The notes beneath the pieces are model-generated. The model ran no database searches. It saw only the letters and a list, made by a program, of their open reading frames with translations, and was not told the origin of the DNA. A program made the position numbers and the translations under genes. From the NCBI RefSeq assembly GCF_009193265.1, contig NZ_VZZZ01000005.1, forward strand, positions 186,001 to 250,000: DNA of 64,000 nt. The letters are read 5' to 3'. This document shows positions 25,321 through 34,066 of the stretch, piece by piece (position 1 is the first letter of the stretch; each line of letters starts with the position of its first letter). This stretch comes from Marinobacter changyiensis. GTDB taxonomy: Bacteria > Pseudomonadota > Gammaproteobacteria > Pseudomonadales > Oleiphilaceae.

Positions 25321-27681
25321 TTGCCGCTGCCGTCCATTGTAAAAAAGCTGGGAGTGCGCCCACTCGCCGCTCGCCTGCTCATCTATGTGCTGCTGTTCAG
25401 CCTGGTGCTTTCTTTTATAGCGACAGGCCTGCAGATGCTTGGGGAGTTTGATCGCCGCCAGGACGACCTGATATACACCCAGGAAAAAGCCGCGGAGATA
25501 CTGGCCAACAATCTGACCAATCACATCTGGCTGATGAACTTCACCGACTTGCGCACCAGCCTTGAGGACCTGCTCGCTTTCCCGGTTATCCAGTTCGCCC
25601 GCGTTACCACCGCCAGCGGTGAAGAGTTCAGCGCAGGTAACTACCCCGCCGGCCGGGTCATCAAACATGATTATCCACTGATTTTTGACCGCACCGGGTC
25701 GGGGCGCCCACCGGAAACCCTGGGCCAGCTGACGCTGGTGTCCTCCGTTGAGCGGATTCACCAGGACATTCTCGACCGTGCCCTGCTGACGCTGTTGTTC
25801 CAGTCGCTGGTGGTTTTGCTGGGCGCCTTCGGGCTGCTGGTGATCGTGCGACTGATGTTGTCCCGGCATCTGGAAACCATCGCGAGCTACACCACCCGGC
25901 TCAATCTGGACGCCCTGATCGAACCGCTGAAACTCAATCGCCGAGAGCCGAACATACCGGATGAACTGAGCGAGATAGAGCAGGCTCTCAATACCGTGCG
26001 CCTGAAGCTGCTGGAAGAGGCTCGCTCTTTGCGCGAGTCGAGCCTGCAGTCCCGGGGCGAGCGTGACGAGGCCGTCCGGGCCAACACGGCCAAGAATCTG
26101 TTTCTGGCCAACGTCAGCCATGAGCTACGGACACCGCTGCAGGCCCTGCTCGGCTACGCCAGCTTGCTGGAGGATACCCGGCTCGACCCCGAGCAACAGG
26201 AGTACGTTCACACCCTGCAGCACGCCGGCGAAAACCTCGCGGCGATCATCAATGACCTGCTGGACATTTCCAGTATGGAAGCCGGCAAACTGGTACTGGA
26301 CAGCATTCCGTTCGATCTGAGAGAAACCCTCAATGATGTGGTCACCATGCTGGGCGGGCGGGCCCGGGAGAAAGGCCTGGCCCTGGAACTCCGGGTCGAC
26401 GAGAACCTGCCTTTTGCCCTGCGGGGTGACCCGGTCAGGCTGCGCCAGATCTTACTGAACCTGACCTCCAACGCCATCAAGTTTACCGATTCCGGCCATG
26501 TGCTGGTCAGCATCGAGGTGATGGGGCGGGACGGTGAAGAGGTGCATTTGCGACTTGCCGTGGAAGATACCGGGGTCGGGATCAACGCCGACGATTTGCC
26601 GCTGATTTACGAGCCCTATGTCCAGCTGGGTCAGCGCTTCCAGCGCCAGTTACCGGGGGCCGGTCTGGGCCTTACCATTTGCCGGCAACTGGTAACGTTG
26701 ATGGACGGGCGGCTGGATGTCGAAAGCCGCCCGGGTGAAGGGACAACGTTCTGGCTTGAAGTGTCACTGCCAACGGCACCCAACGAAGCCACGCGCATTC
26801 GCCCGGATACCCGGATGATCCGCGGCAAACGGGTGCTGGTGGTGGATTCTTACGAGTTGTCCCGGAAAATCACCCTGGAAATGCTGTCCCGCTTCGAGGT
26901 CGATATTGACGCCGTCAAATCCGCCGCCGAAGCCCTGACCATGCTGCGCCAGGCCTCGGACAACGGCCAGGCCTACGATGCCGTGATACTCGATGGCTTC
27001 GTACCGGATATGGACAGCGATCTGCTGTGCCAGCAGATCCATGACAACACCGACTGGCAACAGACCCGCACGCTGATTCTGTCGTCTAACCCGCAACGGG
27101 GTGATGCCGAACATTTCCGCCAGGCCGGGGCCGATGCGTACCTCAGCAAGTCCCTGCGGGATTCCTGCCTGATGTCCATTCTGCATCAACTGTTTGTGGA
27201 TGCGTCCCATGGTGAGCGCTCGTTCCTGACCCGGTTCTCCCTGCTGTCCAGCACCGCTCAGCCACCCGGTAACGCCCTGCCCTGCAGCCGCATGCGGGTG
27301 CTGCTGGTGGAGGATAATCCGGTCAACCGCACCCTCACCCGTCGACTCCTGGAAAAGCTTGGCTGTGATGTGACCACCGCCAACGATGGAGAAGCCGCAT
27401 CCGGCCTTTGGCAAGGGCAACGCTTTGATCTGATCTTTATGGATTGTATGATGCCCAAAGTAGACGGCTTTGAGGCCACCCGGCGCCTGCGGGAATATGA
27501 AAAGGCTGAAGGCCTGCCCCCGGTGCCGGTGGTCGCGTTGACGGCAAGCGCCATGGAAGAGGACGAGGAACGCTGTCGACGTGCGGGAATGGACTCCTTC
27601 GTGGCCAAGCCGGTCAATATGGACATGCTGCGGGCAGTGCTGGAACAGTACTGTCAAAAATCACCAGCCAGAGACGCCTGA
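25321..27681 (+). CDS. Hybrid sensor histidine kinase with two receiver domains
   Basis: A 786-residue membrane hybrid kinase (TTG start at 25321 after AGGGAAG; an in-frame GTG at 25237 would add 28 residues). In order: membrane segment [18 protein letters not shown], a periplasmic sensor of about 120 residues, a second membrane segment, a HAMP linker, HisKA with the phospho-acceptor in [18 protein letters not shown], and an ATPase domain ([24 protein letters not shown]). A first receiver follows with [10 protein letters not shown], where one acidic residue of the usual pair is replaced (VDSYE), then a canonical receiver ([23 protein letters not shown]). It resembles BarA/GacS kinases but has no C-terminal HPt domain. 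No cognate regulator is adjacent. Confidence 0.9.
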   Translation: MPLPSIVKKLGVRPLAARLLIYVLLFSLVLSFIATGLQMLGEFDRRQDDLIYTQEKAAEILANNLTNHIWLMNFTDLRTSLEDLLAFPVIQFARVTTASGEEFSAGNYPAGRVIKHDYPLIFDRTGSGRPPETLGQLTLVSSVERIHQDILDRALLTLLFQSLVVLLGAFGLLVIVRLMLSRHLETIASYTTRLNLDALIEPLKLNRREPNIPDELSEIEQALNTVRLKLLEEARSLRESSLQSRGERDEAVRANTAKNLFLANVSHELRTPLQALLGYASLLEDTRLDPEQQEYVHTLQHAGENLAAIINDLLDISSMEAGKLVLDSIPFDLRETLNDVVTMLGGRAREKGLALELRVDENLPFALRGDPVRLRQILLNLTSNAIKFTDSGHVLVSIEVMGRDGEEVHLRLAVEDTGVGINADDLPLIYEPYVQLGQRFQRQLPGAGLGLTICRQLVTLMDGRLDVESRPGEGTTFWLEVSLPTAPNEATRIRPDTRMIRGKRVLVVDSYELSRKITLEMLSRFEVDIDAVKSAAEALTMLRQASDNGQAYDAVILDGFVPDMDSDLLCQQIHDNTDWQQTRTLILSSNPQRGDAEHFRQAGADAYLSKSLRDSCLMSILHQLFVDASHGERSFLTRFSLLSSTAQPPGNALPCSRMRVLLVEDNPVNRTLTRRLLEKLGCDVTTANDGEAASGLWQGQRFDLIFMDCMMPKVDGFEATRRLREYEKAEGLPPVPVVALTASAMEEDEERCRRAGMDSFVAKPVNMDMLRAVLEQYCQKSPARDA

Positions 27682-27688
27682 ACAGCCC

Positions 27689-27886
27689 ATGATTGTCGAT
27701 TGCCCAACCTGTAAGAAACCCGTGGAATGGGTGGAACGTAATGAATATCGCCCATTTTGTTCAGAACGCTGCAAAATGATAGACCTCGGCGCCTGGGCGA
27801 ACGAGGAATATCGGGTACCCGCAGAAAACGCGGACCCGAATGATCTTGATCAGGGTGGTGAGGAAACCGACCATTCCAGTCATTGA
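27689..27886 (+). CDS. yacG: DNA gyrase inhibitor YacG
   Basis: A 65-residue zinc-finger protein. The CPTC pair near the N-terminus and [19 protein letters not shown] give the four zinc ligands and the conserved core of YacG, which binds GyrB and inhibits gyrase. It starts eight bases after the kinase stop. yacG normally follows coaE closely; here three genes are inserted between them. Confidence 0.95.
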   Translation: MIVDCPTCKKPVEWVERNEYRPFCSERCKMIDLGAWANEEYRVPAENADPNDLDQGGEETDHSSH

Positions 27887-28065
27887 GGGCATTGAAGCCA
27901 TGGACGCCATAGAAAGAAGCGCTCAGGCCAGACTTACCGAGATGTAAGTTGAGCGGGCTATCCGCGCCCGCTATCATATTGTTCGGTAACTGTTTACTGA
28001 CTATTTACTGCCGATTATCAGTTACCGGTCACCACCGCGAACCATCCAAAGAATAAGGGTAATAA

Positions 28066-28623
28066 ATGAAGTACTCCCGCGTACCGCTTATCGTACTATC
28101 GCTCGCCGCCGCACCGGTATTCGCCAGCGATTTTGATCTCTCGCTGACCAATGATTCGGTCAAGGGGCAGGTGAACTTCCTTGATACCAACGCCGACATG
28201 CAGTTTGGCGCAGGTTATACCTACCACGAAGGCAGCCGTCATATCGGCAATGTCGATTTTCATGCCCAGGGCCGCACTGCACTGGGCAACCTGCCAGCCA
28301 CAGCGGGCCTCGGCCTGCGTGCGCTGGGCTGGGACGATGATCGCCTTGATGGCGGCGCGATCGGCCTGGGCGGTTTCGGCACGGTGAACATTCCGATGGT
28401 ACCTGGCCTGTCTCTGCATGGCGCCCTGCACTACGCCCCCAGCATTCTCTCGTTCGGCGATTCCGAAGACATGACCAGCCTCGAGCTGCGTGCCAGCTAC
28501 CGCATAATCCGCAACGCTGAGCTGTTTGGTGGCTATCGCTACCTGAACACCGATCTGGACGACCGCAGTGGTGACATCAATCTGGATGAAGGCGTCATGG
28601 TTGGCATGAAGTTGTTTTTCTGA
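28066..28623 (+). CDS. YfaZ-family outer-membrane protein
   Basis: A 185-residue exported protein. The signal is MKYSRVPLIVLSLAAAPVFA; the mature part is a small barrel with repeated Gly/aromatic strands (MQFGAGYTYHEGSRHIGNVD, LFGGYRYLNTDLDD) ending in Phe (VGMKLFF), a usual beta-barrel C-terminus. This matches YfaZ-like proteins, whose role is unknown. It has its own 180-base upstream region and appears monocistronic. Confidence 0.85.
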   Translation: MKYSRVPLIVLSLAAAPVFASDFDLSLTNDSVKGQVNFLDTNADMQFGAGYTYHEGSRHIGNVDFHAQGRTALGNLPATAGLGLRALGWDDDRLDGGAIGLGGFGTVNIPMVPGLSLHGALHYAPSILSFGDSEDMTSLELRASYRIIRNAELFGGYRYLNTDLDDRSGDINLDEGVMVGMKLFF

Positions 28624-28650
28624 AGCTCTGACCCTATCGCGAAATTTGGG

Positions 28651-28670
28651 TCGCGGTTGAAACCGCTCCT
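28651..28670. repeat. Single REP-like half-element
   Basis: TCGCGGTTGAAACCGCTCCT is the right arm of the REP-like family seen at 15842, 39214 and 42579, here without a partner arm. Confidence 0.65.
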
Positions 28671-28737
28671 TCCGGGAAACGAGCCAATCACTGAATACAG
28701 CGTATAACCTGTTACAATTGCGGCCACGTGTTCAGGA

Positions 28738-29670
28738 ATGAGAGGCTTTATGACTGCGGGAATCCGGCTGTTAGGGTTTGTTTTACCATTGATTTTTGTT
28801 GGTCTTGCGGGGGCTCTTTATAGCCCTGCTCCGATGGATGACAGTGATGCGGATGATATTGCGCTGAGCACTCTGCCAGCGCTGCCGGGGTGGGCTACCG
28901 CGAGTCTGCCGGATTTTACGACCTACGGTGACACCACCGAAAAAAAGGCCGCTTTCTTTTCGTTTCTTTACCCCCGCATCGTCCTCGCCAATGCCCGGAT
29001 TCTTATCCAGCGTCAGTATCTGATGGCGTTGAGTCAGAAAGAGGAACTTACCGCCGAGGAGCTACGCTGGCTTGAGCAGCAGTCCGAGCGCCTGCGCGTG
29101 GATGCGGCCCCCGGCAGTGCCGAGATGTTCGACATGCTTGCCCGCCGGCTGGATGCCATTCCCCCGTCGCTGATTCTTGCCCAGGCGGCCAACGAATCCG
29201 CGTGGGGCACTTCGCGGTTTGCCCGCAGCGGAAACAATCTGTTTGGTCAGTGGTGTTTTTCCGAAGGCTGCGGCCTGGTGCCTGAAAGCCGGGTGCAAGG
29301 TGCCAGTCACGAAGTGGCGAGTTTCCAGGCGCCCTATCAGTCCATCCGATCCTACATCCAGAACCTGAACCGGCACCCGGCCTACCATGGGCTGCGCACT
29401 ACCCGTGAACAGCTCCGCCAGGGCGGGAGTAACGTGACCGGCCATGCCCTGGCCCAGGGCCTGATCAGCTACTCCGAACGTGGTGCCGAGTATGTGGAAG
29501 AAATCCGCAGCATGATCCGGTACAACAACCTGGCGTATTACGATAAGCAATACCGTGGCAAAGTCGGGGATGGCGCGGACCCATCTACGCTGATGGAGCT
29601 CTCGACAACTTCCGAAGCGGACCTGCTTACCAGCCGCGGGACCTTAGCAAAAGCGGGCAAGGAGGGTTAA
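28738..29670 (+). CDS. Bax-like protein with glucosaminidase (lysozyme-fold) domain
   Basis: A 310-residue exported or membrane-anchored protein. An N-terminal hydrophobic segment (LLGFVLPLIFVGLAGALY) precedes a helical region. The catalytic domain has IPPSLILAQAANESAWGTSR, with the Glu expected to be catalytic, then FARSGNNLFGQWCF. This is typical of Bax and related mannosyl-glycoprotein endo-beta-N-acetylglucosaminidase-like peptidoglycan hydrolases. ATG 28738 or ATG 28750 (preceded by GAGAGG) may be the start. Confidence 0.87.
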   Translation: MRGFMTAGIRLLGFVLPLIFVGLAGALYSPAPMDDSDADDIALSTLPALPGWATASLPDFTTYGDTTEKKAAFFSFLYPRIVLANARILIQRQYLMALSQKEELTAEELRWLEQQSERLRVDAAPGSAEMFDMLARRLDAIPPSLILAQAANESAWGTSRFARSGNNLFGQWCFSEGCGLVPESRVQGASHEVASFQAPYQSIRSYIQNLNRHPAYHGLRTTREQLRQGGSNVTGHALAQGLISYSERGAEYVEEIRSMIRYNNLAYYDKQYRGKVGDGADPSTLMELSTTSEADLLTSRGTLAKAGKEG

Positions 29671-29744
29671 CTCCTTACGCTTTCTGCCTCTTGGGTTCTA
29701 GCGGCTACGGACGTGTTAACCCCCTACGCCCCACGGACTCTTGA

Positions 29745-32459
29745 TCAGAGCAAACCCAGTTCTCTGGCTCTTACGATCGCCTGGGTCCGGGATTTTACTT
29801 CCAGTTTCGCATTGATGCGTCGGGCATGGGTTTTCACGGTGTGCAGGGATATATGCAGCCTGTCACCGATATCCTGGTTTGACAGACCCATAGCGATCAA
29901 CTCCAGCACGCCCTGCTCACGGTCACTGATCGGCTCTGCCAGCGGAGGTGCCGAGCGCGTCGGCACTGGTGCCCCGTCATTAAGCTCGAATATGGCTTTC
30001 AGGGAAGTCACCAATCCCGAATCCGGCAAGCGCTGCAACGCCGGCCGGATCAGCTCCACCAGCTCCTGTTTGAGTTCCACAAACGGACTCAGGTAATGCT
30101 CCTCCGTAGCTTTCGCAATAGCGGCTTTGAGGCGGCCCCAGGCTTTGTCTGGTTTGCCCGCCTGATGGTAGGCAATGGCATCCAGCAGATCCCCGTACAG
30201 GTGTATGCCGAACGGCTGTGATGACGTCCCCAGTAATTCCCGCAAGCGGTTATGCTCTGGCTGGGCGCCAGACAGCTTGCCGCTCGCCAGCTCATACCGA
30301 ACCTGGAGAGTGTCGAGCAGACCCGGCAACATCGGGAACAGCTCCGGTACCCGCTGCTGGCTCCGGAACTCCTTCAGCTTGAGCAGTGCGGGCTCTGCGC
30401 TTTCGTGCTGGTTCTGGCTCAGCCAGCAGGTGGTTTTCAATGCTTCCAGCACCGGCACATACACGGCGTCATCCACATGCCATATCTGCATGGTGCGCTC
30501 CGCCTGCCCGATCCAGGAGAATGCCTCGACCATGCGTCCCCGGGCTTTCGCAATCAGCGTGCGCAAGGCCATCGCCATCAGAAAAGCCAGATCGCGGCTC
30601 TGTTCTGCATAGCGGGCGCAGTGCACCAGCAGCTTCTCGGCTTCGTCATTGCGGCCCTGATGCCAGAGCACCAGGGCCAGGCTGAGCTGCAGCCGGCCCT
30701 CGCCGATACGGGGTGGGCGGTTGGGGTCACTCATGGCGGCGTCCAGACCGTGCCTCAACAGCAGCTCTGCCCGGCGCAAATAACCTTTGCCTAATTCGAT
30801 TCGGGCATGATCGTACACCGCCAGCATCTCACAACCGGTATCGCCGGATTCCCGCGCCAGCCTGGAGGCATTTCTGTTTGCGCTGCGGGCCTCACCAAAC
30901 CGGCCATCGGCGCAAAGCGCACTTGAGCGCACCAGCAAGGCGATCAGCCGCGCGTGCAACGTCAGGCCGGGGTCATCAATGGCCTGATCGGCCTCCCGGA
31001 GCGCCTCGTGGACATTGCCCTCGCCCCGCAAGATAAACGCCCGCAACGCGGATAGCCGGCCATGGAGAGGTTCTTCATCCGCATGGGACAACGCCTCGAT
31101 CAGCTTGCGGGCCTCTTCAAACTGGCCGCCAACCGCATGCACCCAACCATAAACCACCCGCAAGCGGGGGCTTTGACGGATAAGGCTGACAGGAAGGTTG
31201 CGACGAAGCTTGAGCAGCGAGGCGGTATCCTGGCTTACCAATAGTGCTTCTGACCCCTCTGAAGCGATCGACAGGGCGTGCTCAACATCGTTGCTGATCA
31301 AGGCGTAACGTAACGCTTCCGAGAAATCTGCGCGGGCTTCAAACCAGTGGCTGGCGACACCGGCGCGCGCTTTGGTACCGCTCAGACCACGATTGACCAG
31401 CCAATCCCGTGCCAGCGGATTAAAACGGAACCAGCGCCCCCGCCCGGATACCGGGTAGAGCGGCAAACCGCTGTCGGAGGCTGCCGAAGGACAAAACCCC
31501 CGGTCACAGGCTGCATCGGCAATGTGGAAAAACAGATCGTCGGAAACAACCTCAAACTCCGCCATAAGGCACAGACAGCGTTGCTGTCCGGAGGTCAACC
31601 GGCTGAACAGGGAGTCCTGAACGAAGCGCTGCACGCTCTGGGTTTCCTGGATTGGCAGACGTTCGTTGTCGGATGCGAGCAGTTCCTGGCGATACAAGGC
31701 CAGCGGTGTTAACCAGCCTTCGGTCAGCGTATGAAGGTGTTCTACTGCCAGCACCGTAAGGTGGCCAGCTACCACACAGTCATCAAAAAACGCGTGGGTC
31801 TCCCCCCGGGATAAGGCCAGAGTTTCCATGGTCAGACGATGAAAGCGACCCGCCAGGGCAAAGACGTGGGTCTCAATCGGTAAAGGACGACGGGAAATCA
31901 GCACCAGGGTAATCGCCGGGGGCAGCTCCTGCATGAGTTGCTCCAGCAGAGCCAATGCCGGCGCGGTCACCAGTACATCCGTCGCATCCAGTACCAGTAC
32001 CAGCGACTCACCCGGGTAATCCGTTGCCCTGAAGCCAGACAGCAATATTGTCATGGTATCGGTCAAAGACCCGGAAACTGGCTTGGCCAGGGACTGGTGC
32101 CGGAGCTCCGGACGCTTCAGTGCGAGCATAAGCAACGCCAGCAGCCTGGAGGGATCGTTGTCCTGGGACGTCAATGAAATCCAGCTGACCGACCCGGAAG
32201 GACGGTCAGCCACGGCATCGCACAAGGCCTGTGATTTGCCGTAGCCGGCAGGTGCTTCAAGATGCAGTATCTTGCCCGGCAGGAGTGCGGAATTCACCTT
32301 TTTGGCGACCTGGACGCGTTCAATACGCCAATCTGAGGAGCCATGTGGCGTTTTGATGCGGTGTTGTAATAAATCCCAGATCAATTCTCCGGTCTGCGCT
32401 CCCCCGGCCAACGCCAAGTACTCGTCGTTGGCTGCACAGCCTTCGTCAAATGGTTTCAA
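29745..32459 (-). CDS. MalT-like LuxR-family transcriptional regulator
   Basis: A 904-residue STAND-type regulator. The N-terminal P-loop is LHLEAPAGYGKSQALCDAV, followed by a sensor region with VLVLDATDVL (Walker B-like). The middle is a long TPR-like helical stretch, and the C-terminal LuxR helix-turn-helix is SDREQGVLELIAMGLSNQDI and LHISLHTVKTHARRINAKLE. It is of the MalT/AlkS type, which binds an inducer and activates catabolic genes. It lies downstream of the DUF1302/DUF1329 pair on the same strand beyond a terminator; these may be its targets, but that is inference. Confidence 0.88.
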   Translation of the reverse strand: MKPFDEGCAANDEYLALAGGAQTGELIWDLLQHRIKTPHGSSDWRIERVQVAKKVNSALLPGKILHLEAPAGYGKSQALCDAVADRPSGSVSWISLTSQDNDPSRLLALLMLALKRPELRHQSLAKPVSGSLTDTMTILLSGFRATDYPGESLVLVLDATDVLVTAPALALLEQLMQELPPAITLVLISRRPLPIETHVFALAGRFHRLTMETLALSRGETHAFFDDCVVAGHLTVLAVEHLHTLTEGWLTPLALYRQELLASDNERLPIQETQSVQRFVQDSLFSRLTSGQQRCLCLMAEFEVVSDDLFFHIADAACDRGFCPSAASDSGLPLYPVSGRGRWFRFNPLARDWLVNRGLSGTKARAGVASHWFEARADFSEALRYALISNDVEHALSIASEGSEALLVSQDTASLLKLRRNLPVSLIRQSPRLRVVYGWVHAVGGQFEEARKLIEALSHADEEPLHGRLSALRAFILRGEGNVHEALREADQAIDDPGLTLHARLIALLVRSSALCADGRFGEARSANRNASRLARESGDTGCEMLAVYDHARIELGKGYLRRAELLLRHGLDAAMSDPNRPPRIGEGRLQLSLALVLWHQGRNDEAEKLLVHCARYAEQSRDLAFLMAMALRTLIAKARGRMVEAFSWIGQAERTMQIWHVDDAVYVPVLEALKTTCWLSQNQHESAEPALLKLKEFRSQQRVPELFPMLPGLLDTLQVRYELASGKLSGAQPEHNRLRELLGTSSQPFGIHLYGDLLDAIAYHQAGKPDKAWGRLKAAIAKATEEHYLSPFVELKQELVELIRPALQRLPDSGLVTSLKAIFELNDGAPVPTRSAPPLAEPISDREQGVLELIAMGLSNQDIGDRLHISLHTVKTHARRINAKLEVKSRTQAIVRARELGLL

Positions 32460-32599
32460 TCTTGGCCCCGTTTTGTTTTGATTACTGCTTTAGTCGTATA
32501 CGCCTATCTACGAGAGGGAGATTAAACCAAACCACATGCCCGGCGCAAAACATCGGTGAAAAAAGTCAGTTTTCCAGCCTAACTACAGGTTTCCGGGCA

Positions 32600-32628
32600 C
32601 AAAAAAACCGGCGCAAGGCGCCGGCTTT
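32600..32628 (-). terminator. Intrinsic terminator after the DUF1329 gene
   Basis: On the minus strand AGCCGGCGCCTTGCGCCGGT forms a GC-rich hairpin followed by seven T's. It is about 37 bases past the stop of the DUF1329 gene and upstream of the LuxR regulator, so the two are probably separate units. Confidence 0.85.
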
Positions 32629-32664
32629 TCAATCACGTTAATGCACTTCTGGCGAGTACCCGCT

Positions 32665-34032
32665 TTATCGGGTACCTGCCCGGCGCAAGGCCGCAGGGGT
32701 ATAGTCTCTTGAATTGTACTCCACACCAAACTGGTACGGGTTCTGCTCTTCATTGGTCAGACCCAGTGCGAGGTACCGGCCAGACAACAGGTCGTACAGG
32801 GTCTCAATGGCGTACCAAGGCACCTTGACATCATAGAAAAACATATTGTGGGCTTCGGCAACGCGCCAGAGCTCACCGCGACCATCGTAGTGATCGATGA
32901 TCGAGGCCTGCCAGGAATCTTCGTCAATGTAGAGGTCACGCTGACCATAGATATGGCGCTCACCGTCTTTCAATGTAGCGCGAACGTGCCACACCCGGTG
33001 AAGTTCATATCGGGTGAGGTCCTGGTTAATATGACCAGCCTTGATGATCTCATCGTAACTCAGACTGCGGTCTGTCAGCTTGTAGGAATTGTACGGAATG
33101 TACATTTCCTTTTTGCCAACCAGCTCCCAGTTGTAACGATCAGGTGCACCGTTGAACATGTCGAAGTTATCTGTGGTGCGCATGCCGTCTGCCGCTGTAC
33201 CCGGTCCGTCATAGGCGACCTGGGGAGCACGACGAACACGGCGCTGACCGGCGTTGTAGACCCATGCCCGGCGTGGTTCTTTTACCTGGTCAATGGTCTC
33301 GTGAACCAGCAATACGTTACCGGCCAACCGTGCAGGCCCGGTGATGGCCTGCTTGAAGTAGAACAGGACGTTCTCATCTTCCGTTGGAGAATAATCCTCC
33401 AGCGAGGCGCGCCAGGTCAGTTCGTCCTGGAACTTCACGATGCTGAAATTGCCGTCAGCGGTCGGAGTTGCCTGACCAACATTTCGGGTGACAGAGCCAC
33501 CCCTGTATCGGGTGATGTGGTTCCAGATCACTTCCAGGCCGTTTTTTGGAATCGGGAACGGTGTCGCCTCCTGATAGTTTTTCAGACCGTTACCACCGGC
33601 AATCAGTTCGACCGTCGTCGCATTTTCTACCGTTTCATCCATGATTTCCTGGGGATAGGTAGAGGTGCGATGAGTTTCATAAACCGGAAGCACGTACTTA
33701 TCGTACTTCCTGATCATCGCGATCTGGCCCGGGGACAGGTTGTCCGCATACTCATCAACGTTACTCTGGTTGATCGTAAACTTGATCTGCTCATCGGCAA
33801 ACGGGTTGACGTAGATGCCGTCACCTTTATAGCTTGCCGGAATTTGATCCTCCGTCATACCGCCATCCCAGGCAGGGATGGCGCCGCCGTTACCGGCTTT
33901 TTCAGCGCCCATCGGCGTCAGGGTGTCGCCTAGCTTCGCAGCTTCTTCAGCTGATACTGCAGCGAAAGCGTTGCCAGCGAACAGGGAGGCCGCAAGGACC
34001 CCCGTGGCAATCAGTTTCTTGTTCAGTTTCAT
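32665..34032 (-). CDS. DUF1329 domain protein (periplasmic/outer-membrane associated)
   Basis: A 455-residue exported protein. The signal is KKLIATGVLAASLFAGNAFA. The mature part has YGQRDLYIDEDSWQASIIDH and AGQRRVRRAPQVAYDGPG, features of DUF1329 proteins, which share a LolA/LolB-like fold. DUF1329 and DUF1302 genes regularly occur together, often near RND transporters and genes for hydrophobic substrates such as lipids, alkanes or sterols. Here the pair is not accompanied by a transporter. Confidence 0.9.
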   Translation of the reverse strand: MKLNKKLIATGVLAASLFAGNAFAAVSAEEAAKLGDTLTPMGAEKAGNGGAIPAWDGGMTEDQIPASYKGDGIYVNPFADEQIKFTINQSNVDEYADNLSPGQIAMIRKYDKYVLPVYETHRTSTYPQEIMDETVENATTVELIAGGNGLKNYQEATPFPIPKNGLEVIWNHITRYRGGSVTRNVGQATPTADGNFSIVKFQDELTWRASLEDYSPTEDENVLFYFKQAITGPARLAGNVLLVHETIDQVKEPRRAWVYNAGQRRVRRAPQVAYDGPGTAADGMRTTDNFDMFNGAPDRYNWELVGKKEMYIPYNSYKLTDRSLSYDEIIKAGHINQDLTRYELHRVWHVRATLKDGERHIYGQRDLYIDEDSWQASIIDHYDGRGELWRVAEAHNMFFYDVKVPWYAIETLYDLLSGRYLALGLTNEEQNPYQFGVEYNSRDYTPAALRRAGTR

Positions 34033-34066
34033 TTAGTGTTACCTCGTTAAACGAATTCAGGCCCGA

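Noticed and set aside
27952..27972. AGCGGGC/GCCCGCT hairpin after yacG as a terminator
   Set aside because: The stem is only seven pairs and no T run follows, so it is not listed as a feature.
32848..33933. 361-codon plus-strand open frame opposite the DUF1329 gene
   Set aside because: Antisense to a clear exported protein with signal peptide; no ribosome binding site or domain.
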